64,000 nt of DNA. It comes from Apoderus coryli. Lineage: Eukaryota; Arthropoda; Insecta; Coleoptera; Attelabidae. Where the stretch lies: NCBI GenBank assembly GCA_911728435.2, contig OU452198.1, forward strand, positions 31,959,902 to 32,023,901, written 5' to 3'. Shown here piece by piece: positions 55,210 to 64,000 of this stretch. Numbering within the stretch: the stretch's first letter is position 1; every line of letters starts with the position of its first letter. The notes beneath the pieces were generated by a model. The model had not been told where the DNA came from. It did no database searches and saw only the letters and a program-made list of their open reading frames with translations. The position numbers and the translations under genes are program-made.

Positions 55210-56099
55210 TGAAAAATAATTTCGTGGCATAGCGGACATATTTTTCATTTATATTTACGGACACAAATTCATTTTATAATAATCTTTAATCTATTCTAAG
55301 CATTCTTCCCACAATTCTACTATCCTTCTCGATTCAGCGATCCAAACCAATGTAAGATTGGTTTGGATCGCTGATGGTCAATTTGGGTTAGTGGAAAACG
55401 AAATCAGGTAGCTAGGACTCTACACTGTCGGGTTAGGTCTATTGGATATTGCCTATGGAGGATTATGAGTACTAGGATCATAATATTGGATTAGGTTGGG
55501 CAGCAAAAACATCGACTTGGCAAACATGTTCCAGCCTTATCAGTATGAGGTTATATCGGATAATCTGGAGAATTTGTCTGGGATTTTCTCGAAATGATCC
55601 AGCTTTTGCTGGACCTGAGCTACAATAACAGCTTCAACTATAGATAGTTATCAACCGCGCTTCTGATGTACTTTTTGTTTAAGTGATTCAGCCAAAATAA
55701 TATTTTTGTAATTTTTCTGCATGCACAATTTTACGGACACATTGTACGTTTATACGCAGTTTTGTTTTCATTATTAATAGGTACATAGATAACCATTCAC
55801 TTTATGATTTATTTAAACCAAAATTAAAATCAATATAAGTACCTACGAGTACAATGTATTATTACACGCGGAACACAGAATATTGTATTTTAATCGTTTA
55901 ACTTTTTAGGTATTGTGTTGTTTGGCAGAGTTTCAAAAATATTTTATTCATTGCGTAGGTATACGAGGGCGCGGTAAAGAGTTTCCGGATTAATGTTCAA
56001 TTAATAATTCCAAATATTTTTGTCCATCAATCCTGTCGGGCAAACATTAAGCCTCGATTTGACGATTTTCTGATCCTTAAACATGCAGATTTTGAAAAC
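55210..56099. other. Gene-free stretch containing a perfect hairpin
   Basis: Apart from the hairpin at 55335-55373 no coding or element features are recognised. Confidence 0.4.
55335..55373. other. Perfect 17-bp stem-loop
   Basis: CAGCGATCCAAACCAAT, a 5-nt loop GTAAG, then the exact complement ATTGGTTTGGATCGCTG. It may be an old foldback remnant or a structured RNA. Function is unknown. Confidence 0.8.
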
Positions 56100-56159
56100 C
56101 CTCAATACCTCGCATTGTGAAGTACGGTTCCTTTATTTTTGCATTTCTCCGCATCTGCA

Positions 56160-56430
56160 TAATCCTAATCGTCATTGATAATCACCATGCAGGAAGCAAA
56201 TCTTGAACTGATCTTAAATGGTACGCTTTGCAGTGATTCCTTTTTAGAGTGTTGAAGATAGAAGAGGTCGAAATGTGTAGCTGGCTGCTGCCTTGGATTT
56301 TCTCTTCTACCACCAAACCCATTCTCTCCAAATTGTTGATGTATACTTGGCAACGACTGCTTGGAAGACGCCTACGATATTCCCGAACCGCTTCCCTTGC
56401 ATTGCTGTACTGAAATGGCATTTTCATTGC
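56160..56430 (-). pseudogene. IS630/Tc3-like transposase N-terminal fragment
   Basis: The minus strand reads NAREAVREYRRRLPSSRCQV and YINNLERMG, then through two frames TSSIFNTLKRNHCKAYHLRS and VQDLLPAW. This matches the bipartite HTH of the same transposase type as 11590-12255 (its PYHLQDVQ block aligns with AYHLRSVQ). No catalytic motif follows. Confidence 0.65.
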
Positions 56431-56449
56431 TCAACAATTCAATTTGAGG

Positions 56450-57060
56450 TATAGTCTTTCTAATTTTAGTTTAAAATTATATAAAAAACCACAACTCGAT
56501 GTCCCTTTGTAATGTCAATATCGACCGCAGCCGTCCATAGGCGCACCCTTTTAACATTTCATAACAATACATGTCCTAGACGATATCTTAAAAATCGTTA
56601 TGTATTAACAATTGTATGTTCATTTGTATAAAAGTATACTGTATTTTTCCTTGCCTCTCCAACACGGCAACATATAAACCTACGCTGAAAAATACTGTTT
56701 TTGTTTTTGGAAGTTTAGACATAGATGCACACGTACCTAGTCCGTGTTGTTAATACTTGTTATGCATATAAGTGCATGCATGTAGTATTATAAACTAACA
56801 ACAAAGTTTACTCACTTAGTCAGTGACATTTGCTATAGAACGTAAAATTTTTATAATATGTGTATTCGTCACTTCATTATTTCCAGACCTTAACTGATGA
56901 TAAATATTTAAAAGGCTTTGTACATGTAAATCTTGATGCTTTAACGTCCAACGTGTTCCGCTCGTGTCGTATACTGGCCGTGTCTGATACAGTGGATAGC
57001 CCCGGTAGAATCGTTAAATTTATATATATTTTACATTGACTTTGGATACATCGTGTTGAG
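56450..57060 (-). mobile_element. DDE_3 family, copy 3 (deleted)
   Basis: TATAAAAAACCACAACTCGA at about 56480, CCGTCCATAGGCGCACCC, CCTTGCCTCTCCAACACGGC, CCTTAACTGATGATAAATAT, CAACGTGTTCCGCTCGTGT and CTGGCCGTGTCTGATACAG follow the order of copy 2 reversed. The segment near 56850-56910 matches the transposase N-terminus of copy 1. The catalytic region is absent. Confidence 0.7.
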
Positions 57061-58259
57061 CAGCAACAGTAGTTCGATTTTTATAATATGACAACCTAAT
57101 GCACTTTTTTCTACTTAGAAAATCCAAACTTTACTTTTGATGAACTTTATTGAAATTTTTCATACGTTTGTCTTACACACAATAAAATGTCAAAATTTTA
57201 AATTAAGGGTCGAAGATTCTCTTCTTAAATGGAATTCTAACCTCAAAATTGCTTTTATATTTTTCATTATTGGGTTACTTTATTTTGTGTTCTGTGGGGC
57301 GACTAAAAATATGGAATTCTTGGATGATTTCGAATTAATTGAACATGAATTTCCAAGGAGGGTTTAGGAAAGGCCGAATTATTTTGAAGATATGGACAAT
57401 TTAACTCAAAGATTTAGACTGACGAAGCCTAATCCTAGATCGAATTGACCATTTACTAGAATTTGATGAGATTAAGTAAATATATGACAGCTTTCAGTAG
57501 AAGGTATTATGTTAAAAGCAAACACCGAAAAGCGTATTTGTGCTTAGATTATTATCCAACACTATAGATATAAAGGATTATTATGTCTATTTTAGAATTT
57601 AATCACAATATATTCTAGAAATAACTGCATGACCTCCATGAATCAGTTGTTATTAATACTTGGAGCTCTTCTTTTTTTTTTTGGTGTATCATTAATTTCC
57701 ATCGTATTTTATTTTATTATGTACTTAATAATTTTCATTTAAAATCAAAATTACATTTTATGAATTAATATGCAAACAAAACTGAACAGGTTAAAATATT
57801 ACTGCCCAAACAAAAAATCTTCTTGATTGTCGGTTACCTTAAATGTTGACAGATTTACCCGATACTTAACTAAGTGCCACTTACGAGTAATACTTAAAAT
57901 GTAGGTGATTCTTAATTATTATTCTCTACTTAAACTGTATGTGATGCAAATGGGCATTAACAAAATATAAGCATCAGTTAGAAATGCTTGAAAATAGTAA
58001 TATTTGTAAAAGCTAGTAAAAATTTAAAAAAAATCATCGATATTTGATTTTTTTTAAATCATGATTTTTCTCAACCCTGGTTGATTAATATGAGGTCAAA
58101 AGTACAATATTCTAACAACAAAAAAGTTGCGGCATCCCTCCAAGTTTGTTACGCTAGTATCATTTTAAAAATATTCATGTTATTATATTATAGTTATGTT
58201 ATTAAGCATTAAAACTTTAGTAAATGTGCAAAATTTCATTCTTGTATCTATATTGAGAC
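57061..58259. other. Mostly gene-free stretch
   Basis: Apart from the Harbinger fragment at 57294-57480, this is AT-rich DNA. AAAATCATCGATATTTGATT at 58030 resembles 24350-24400. Confidence 0.35.
57294..57480 (+). pseudogene. Harbinger (HARBI1-like) transposase N-terminal scrap
   Basis: The frame reads MEFLDDFELIEHEFPRRV, a TAG at 57366, then ERPNYFEDMDNLTQRFRLTK and P. This matches the HARBI1 N-terminus: a (D/E)-rich helix, RP..NYFEDxxDxxFxxRFRLSK. Downstream text decays within ~25 codons. It is a third, different Harbinger lineage from those at 5.6 and 31.6 kb. Confidence 0.6.
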
Positions 58260-58292
58260 GTTTCGATAATATTCACCAAAAATCATCATCAG
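58260..58292 (-). ncRNA. Hammerhead-like core, isolated
   Basis: Minus strand: CTGATGA, T, a 20-nt interval starting GAT and ending ATC, then GAAACGTC. Stem II is weak. A CTGAAGAC just upstream (58293-58304) fits the usual flank of this motif in Penelope-like repeats. Confidence 0.4.
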
Positions 58293-58329
58293 GTCTTCAG
58301 GTGCCAAATAATTTGAACGTCCGGTATCT

Positions 58330-59690
58330 CGGTTATTTATTTTATTTTTTTATTTAGATTACATCTACCCTGACAGAAACACATCCAATTACAGGGCAGG
58401 TACATTACAAAACGATAAAATTAACATAAATACACGTTTCAAAATTATAAATAATACAAATATTACAATCGCAAAAAATAATCAAAATAAGAATGGTTTA
58501 ACAACAAATATTTATCTAAAAAACACTTTTTTAATATAAGATATGGTATTAAAAAACACATCAATATCGTTACTCACCGAGTCACAAACAGAACACATCT
58601 CAAACAATGGCGAAAAGAGCAACAAGTTGGTACGTGCGGTAGGCAAGTAAAAGCTTTAACGATAATTACGCCTTCTCGTATGTGGAGCATGAAAAGGTAT
58701 CATCGAAAGTAGGTCCGGAGAGTCAATGATGCCATTCACGATCTTGAATAGGAACAGGAGTGAGGCATATTCTCTACGCAAATCAAGAGGTACAAAATTA
58801 AAACGACCCAGAAGTTCATCATGGGGAAATCCCATGGTTGGATACACTCCGTCACACTTAAACCACAAATCTTCGCTGAATCCTCTCTAAGCTATTCGAG
58901 TGCAACGCATAACCAGGAATCCACACAACAGACGCATATTCCAATTTCGATCTAACGAAGGAATTATACAGTAAACTAAGAGTTTTAGGTGACACAAAAT
59001 GCTTTGTATTTCTCATAACAAAACCCAGACGCTTAAAGGAAGACGAAACCACATCAATCACATGCCCCACAAAACTAAGTTTAGCGTCAAAGAGCACCCC
59101 CAGATCCTTAACCTCATCGCATATTTTAAGCGGAACAGAGTCAATGTTATACACAAATTTTATTGGATTTACCTTACGAGTAAAAGTTACAGAACAACAC
59201 TTATCCAAATTAAGGGCAAGCCTGTTTTGAATGCACCAGTCAAGCAGGACATTCAGATCATTCTGCAATTGAAGACAGTCAGAATTTGAGGTAATCAGTG
59301 AATAAACCTTAAAATCATCAGCAAAGAGTAGGGAGCGACATTTCACGCCATTAACAATGTCATTAATAAAACACATAAATAAGAGGGGACCCAACACAGA
59401 ACCCTGCGTCACTCCAGATGTTGCACGGATAATACCGGACTTGAAACCACGGTACTCCACATACAATTTACGTTCATGGAGATAAGTAGACAGAAATTTT
59501 AAAAGATCCACAGATAAATCAAATTCCTAAAGCTTTGCAGTAGAATTCCGTGGTCAAGCCTATCCAAGCTTTCTGCCAAAAACTGGCTCAAAATTACGAG
59601 ATTAGTAGTAGTGGATAGGCGAGGAAAAAATCCGTGCTGCTGTTTATTGCAAATTTTTTCATAAAATTTAATTGTATTATTTTAACGGAT
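58330..59690 (-). pseudogene. Jockey-like non-LTR RT, decayed
   Basis: The minus frame 58858-59511 is open for 217 codons: FLSTYLHERKLYVEYRGFKS, GVTQGSVLGPLLFMCFIND, the active site LLFADDFKVYSLI, NRLALNLDKCCSVTFTRKV, VKDLGVLFDAKLSFVGHV and NSFVRSKLEYASVVWIPGY, LERIQRRF. Next, after a slip, comes LGRFNFVPLDLRREYASLLF. Upstream QQHGFFPRLSTTTNLV and DRLDHGIL are legible but the TDFSKAF block with the first catalytic Asp is deleted. The 3' end has an AATAAAATAAATAA-type tail at 58335-58360. It shares the FADD-(F/L)K-V/C-Y style with 52834-54132. Confidence 0.87.
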
Positions 59691-61028
59691 CCCTCGTATT
59701 ACAGGTAGAAGGTAGGCACCTAATTTAATACTGTACATTTATGGCTATTTTTACGGAAGACGTACGGTATCTATGTAGTCATGATTAATATTCCACCATC
59801 ATGATATCACAGTCTGTTCTGTCATTGCGAAAGGAAATATGCGGTAAATACATGGTGTGTATTATATACCTACCTATAGGTATAGGCATAACTTGTATAG
59901 GGCTCCACTAATAATAGGTACCCTCTGCTACGAAATACCATACCGTGAAATGACAGAAACAGGGGGATTTTGGATGGTTTCAGGTTATATCACAACCTAT
60001 TATACAGGGGATTTTAATGATTAGTGTTTGGATATATTTTTTGAGGAATCACAAAACATTTTCAACTATATCAGACCGAACAGATAAAGAATTCTATTCT
60101 AAAGGAATAATATAACATGTTGCAAAGTTTATTCTTCATCCCTGTCAGATACATCGGTATCATCTGAATAGGCCGCCACGTACGAGCGTTAAGGATTTAT
60201 TAAAACTCTCTCTCATTTATGATGATGAGACTTATTGGTTTCGAAACATGTCGGACTGATTTTTGAATTATTTGAATACATATATATATATGAATATTTT
60301 GTGGAGCTGGCGTTGTTTCATTTACGATAACCTTTCATTTGTTCTTTGGCTCGCGAACCATCTAGTTTTCCCGGGGCAAAATCATCCCAAAAAGGGGTCT
60401 TCGAGGGACTGTTAAGGCAGCTTAACGAAAGATATCACCCAAACACAGTGCAACTGTATCAAGAACTTTTCAATATTGATTTTAAATCGTGTTGAATTTT
60501 GTACACTGGGAGGAACAAAATCATCGAAAATGAAAAGTTTTTTTAATAGAGGAGATGAAGGATCAAATAAATGAAGCGTTTAGAAGCGTTACACCAGGTT
60601 AAAGTTCTTGAAGGATTTAAGAAAAGGATTCAAATGTGCCGAGAGTCCGATCATTTTGAACATTTATTATAAAATTTATCAGTATTTATGTATATCTTGT
60701 TATTTAATTTAAGTTAGAAATATATTTATTTATTATGTTATTTGTTTAAAGATATGGTTTGTCAAATTCTCATGGCTGACTTGACAAATTTTATAATTTT
60801 GAAAAATTCTTCCTATTACTACCAATATGTGCTTTTTCCATGCAAAATTAAAAATATACATATCTATAGGAAAACCTTATAGTGATTAATAGATAATTAA
60901 TTTCATCATCACCAAATACATGAAATTAACAGGTTCAATTAAAAATTCGCCTAATATTATGAATATGTGCATTTTCCACGAAAACATCAAGAGATATCCA
61001 TAGGAAAGTATTATAATATTTGACAGAT
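59691..61028. other. Gene-free stretch with one ribozyme-like core
   Basis: At 60219-60247 (plus): ATGATGA, T, GAGAC/GTTTC stem, GAAAC then ATGTC, a hammerhead-like core whose first C is changed to A. GTGGAGCTGGCG at 60301 corresponds to the GTGGAGTAGACG of the palindromic inserts, so a remnant of that family lies at about 60210-60330. A 33-codon open stretch at about 60398-60495 is unassigned. Confidence 0.4.
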
Positions 61029-61401
61029 AGGGTGTTCCATTTAAAATAAACAAGTTATGCAAATAAAAGACTATTCTACTCCACAAATTCACTTCATATA
61101 ATTGAATTGTCAGATACTATTAGTATACATGTTTCGAGATTCTACTATCTCATCATCAGTGGTATAAATATAAATCAGAAATCTCTCAAAGTTAGTAAAA
61201 GATGAGATAGTAGAATCTCGAAACATGTATGGTTACTAATAGTATCTGACAATTCAATTATATGAAATGAATATTGTGGAATAGACGTCTTTTATTTCCA
61301 TCATTAACACTCCACGTCAAGAATGGATTATTTTACAAAAATAAACAAGTTATTTAGAATTAAACTTTACGTTCATATAACTTATATTATTGGACACCCT
61401 G
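61029..61401. mobile_element. Small MITE carrying a nested palindromic insert
   Basis: The ends are GGGTGTTCCATTT at 61030 and TGGACACCCTG ending at 61401, next to TA. With the insert and one copy of its target duplication removed, the MITE is about 80 bp. It belongs to the CAGGGTGTCC group. Confidence 0.6.
61059..61337. mobile_element. Palindromic retro-insert with two hammerhead-like cores
   Basis: A 16-bp direct duplication AAAATAAACAAGTTAT flanks it (61043-61058, 61338-61353). Arms 61062-61155 and 61205-61303 are inverted copies sharing ATAATTGAATTGTCAGATAC and CATGTTTCGAGATTCTACTA. The minus core at 61131-61159 is CTGATGA, T, GAGAT/ATCTC, GAAAC. The plus core at 61201-61224 has lost CTGAT. 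No coding capacity. The duplication length points to retrotransposition with 5' inversion. Confidence 0.75.
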
Positions 61402-62689
61402 TATTTAGTATTGTGGTTTTTTTATATCAGCCCAGACTGGCTTAAAAAGAACAAACGAATAGGTGTAAATTTTTCATTCAAATTATGTCTATATTTTTAT
61501 TAAAATTAAAATATTTAAGGAACTGTCAGGTTTAGATGAGATGTACTTTAATGAAAGTTAGGTTTATTTTGAACGGGGAATCTAAATTCATATACAGGGC
61601 ATTCCATTTAAAAAAAAAACACACCTATGGTTCCTTTCTTATATTTGGGACACCCTGTATAGATACAATATTTTTAAATTGTAGCCATAAATCATTTTTA
61701 TCGAACCCATGAATAAAACATGTTAGGAAATTTAACACTATTCCGTGTCGTATGGCGTGAATAACCCTGTATATAAATTTGCTTTTATTTTCGCTAAAAT
61801 AATGATACGCCCATGCCTCCAAACTGATAGATGTATGCCGTTGTTTTTTTTTTTACGATTTCAATTGACAATATATCTACTATACCTACTTATCATTGAT
61901 TTATTTTAAGCCTGGAAAACTGATTTAGTTATAATTTTTGAAATATCCAATAAAATCAAATAAAAGGAGATTAAAATAACTCGGAATATAGAAGTGTCAC
62001 CTCAGGAAAAATTTGGGATATTCTAGGTACTTATCCTTCCATCTAATAAAAGAGGCATCATTAGGCACGGCTATATATTTAGGTTCCCAAACTACTACAA
62101 CAACAAAAAAACTGTTCTACAGATATCTATGTATACATAACCTTTATTTATCTAACAAACCTTTTGCCTCTTCTAAGCGCGTGTCTTGCCTCTCTTTTAC
62201 CGAAATTATTGGAATTGTGTCTCTGTCTCTTTCTGGTTTCTCTCCCCCAACGAGTATTTTTTTTTTTGTGTTTGGAGTCATACACATAGACGGTGCACAT
62301 GAGAGGGAAAAGGATAACACTTTGTACTAGAGTGAGATAGGTTGTTTAGGAACACTGAAGTAATGATAACGTTGCGCCCGCAAGCTACGTACGTCACACG
62401 AGGAGCTTTTACGGTAAATGCGTAATACATTTTATTATTGTCTAAATTTTAAGTATTGTAATTTGTATCTTTGATTAAATCTGTTATTGTCGATCTTTTC
62501 GTTTTCTGCGTTTCTTTTCGAGTGATTGAAGGTAAAGTAAGAGATTTCATCTTTGATAGCTTGGATAATCCGGACAGATGCAAATTTAGCAGTCGAAGGA
62601 TAATGGAGGTTTTTATGATTTATTTATCCACAAAATTTACATTATTATAATTTTTATCAAACAAAAAATGGAAAAAGTACAAAATACTT
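61402..62689. other. Gene-free stretch with a 63-bp MITE
   Basis: At 61595-61657 CAGGGCATTCC and GGGACACCCTG face each other and TA lies outside both, so a tiny MITE is present. TTGTGGTTTTTTTATATCA at 61414 matches the end of the DDE_3 family copies. The 105-codon frame at 62013-62330 has no family features. Confidence 0.4.
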
Positions 62690-62800
62690 ATATAGAGAAT
62701 AAAATTCAAAATACTCTTGTGATTTAATTCCAAGAATTCTTCTAGGACATCTTTGATGGTACCTTTCTAGGGTTGTTAAATGCCTGCGATTGTTTTGTTC
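62690..62800 (-). pseudogene. Non-LTR RT C-terminal scrap
   Basis: The minus frame reads TTLERYHQRCPRRILGIKSQ followed by EYFEF. Insect non-LTR RT tails carry a (L)ExFHxRCLRRILGIxWQD block at this point. Nothing else of the element is legible. Confidence 0.45.
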
Positions 62801-62984
62801 TGCCCATTAAATGCTGATACTTAAGGAATTTATAGTATTTACGTGTTTTATTTGAGTTGCAGTGAGTGTAACTGCAATATTGCTTCAACTGTTCCCAGAA
62901 ATCAGGATTCGTTTCTGTCCATTAAAGTTTGTTATGTTTCTCTTCATCTTCATTAGACACATATTTCAACAAGTTTTTTGTTTT

Positions 62985-63215
62985 TTTTTTTTATAAAGCT
63001 CTTTAACGTTGAAATAAGTTATAGTGCATCCGCATGTATGTCTTCATTTACCAGATGCGTTGCTCGAATTTGTTGCCTAATTTTATCCTTAAATCCTTCC
63101 AGCGGACGTGTTAGAAATATCCTCGCAGCAAGCCATCAAATTGGGTTAAGACTAGATGATCTTTGTGACTCTAAATTTGCAAAATGTTTGTTTATGCGGC
63201 AATGGTCAAATTAAC
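62985..63215 (-). pseudogene. Mariner-type transposase C-terminal scrap
   Basis: The minus frame reads SSSLNPI, a stop, WLAARIFLTRPLEGFKDKIR and QQIRATHLVNEDIHADALYN. The order fits the end of IS630/mariner transposases after the third catalytic acidic residue (SPDLNPxDFFLWG..LKxxIRxxI). The key D-F-F residues are not preserved, so the call is tentative. Confidence 0.4.
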
Positions 63216-64000
63216 TGTAAATTGCACCAAACTGACTTTTTTGGCACTCAATTTGTGTATGTACATTGGCAACAGACCTGTGAATATTATATTGTTGTTT
63301 AGAAAATTGGGATAGAGCGTAGGTTTTTTGTGTGAATAGTACAAAATATACTTTTTGTTCCAACTAAATGCCTTTTTTACCCCTTTTTAGACCAACAGCA
63401 ATTTAACTAACTAATAATATCCGCCTTCCCCCTAAATCCCTCTCCTTAGCAGCAGTGGTCGCTGTCCATATGAGAGGTTTAGAGCACTATGAAGAATTTC
63501 AACCACGACCTAATAAACGATAATACATCGATAACATGCCTAGCTAAGAATCAATAAAGCAATACTAAACTTTAAGGATCAGATATTGACATTTGTATCC
63601 CACTCATTTTATTTATGGAATAATGACTTTTCGGGATCGTAAAAGTAATTTGGATGTCAAATAATCAGGTACCAACCTATTTTACTTAAATTATAAACTT
63701 TCAATTCAAACACTGTAAGTGTTCGTCTATGCACACACAGGATTGGCTCTATGTTGTAGTTATAAGGCCGATAAATAGCAAATAACGGTCAGGCTAAAGT
63801 TGCAAACAAGATTTTTAATTTAAGAGTAATAGAATAAAAAATAGTTTGCTTTATCGCTGATTTTTTGTTTTTAAATTAGTTAAGCTGGCAATAAACAGTC
63901 AGTCAAAATCTTAAGGATATCGGTGAGGTTGCTAGGGAATTTGTGATAAAGTTGGGGGTGGTAGGGCTATACCTACTTTTAAAAATAACATCCTCAAGTC
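63216..64000. other. Gene-free stretch
   Basis: No coding similarity, inverted ends or tandem repeats are recognised. Confidence 0.35.

Noticed and set aside
42961..61224. Penelope-like retroelement with its own polymerase
   Set aside because: No Penelope-type RT or GIY-YIG text was found near any ribozyme-like core; only the RNA motif supports the link.
14100..64000. Next Psc exon (rest of RAWUL)
   Set aside because: I looked for a KRYLxCP-type RAWUL continuation with splice sites on plus and found none that I could support.

Overview
The window looks like nuclear DNA of an insect. It is AT-rich and packed with decayed transposable elements. Only one stretch supports a host protein: an exon at 13897-14094 (+) encoding the early RAWUL part of a Psc/Su(z)2-type Polycomb-group RING protein, with clean GT-AG borders. 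The rest is best read as intronic or intergenic DNA colonised in layers. The species cannot be named from the sequence.

Left third (1-22 kb): a Crypton-like tyrosine-recombinase relic (1-581), a foldback repeat, 3' ends of several non-LTR retrotransposons (1375-1763, 3382-4665, 7937-8885, 10285-10775, 16699-17245, 18655-20136), a bounded PIF/Harbinger element (5578-6976), mariner/Tc1 transposase scraps (2514-2741, 9186-9395, 11590-12255, 17264-17760), a reverse-transcriptase copy inside a mariner relic (12256-13412), the Psc exon, a bounded hAT element (14890-16680) and a TA-flanked MITE (20799-21356).

Middle (22-43 kb): foldback copies, a tRNA-derived sequence, two more copies of the retroelement seen at 12.3 kb (22945-24310 and 34731-35866), a DDE_3-type transposase element (25100-26370) with two deleted relatives (33.0-34.1 kb and 56.4-57.1 kb), a Tc1 fragment and its 302-bp non-autonomous derivative, tight TA-flanked MITEs at 26.8-27.2 kb, a long palindrome set among ACGTT motifs (29.9-31.6 kb), a second Harbinger relic (31585-32060), mariner pieces, and a THAP-domain P-like element with inverted ends (36991-39318).

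Right third (43-64 kb): a family of palindromic retro-inserts carrying hammerhead-ribozyme-like cores (42961-43325, 43668-44135, 61059-61337, plus isolated cores), a non-autonomous hAT with a perfect 8-bp target duplication (46097-47604), a nearly full-length mariner/IS630-type transposase (49540-50562), and a complete piggyBac element with TTAA sites (51343-55205) that has been split by a 5'-truncated Jockey-like retrotransposon with an intact RT reading frame. Further Harbinger, mariner and non-LTR fragments follow.

No metabolic operon, CRISPR array, rRNA gene or intact tRNA gene is visible. The window's interest lies in the nested insertion order, the recurrent deletion design of the Harbinger copies, the structured RNA cores, and the single Polycomb exon amid this material.
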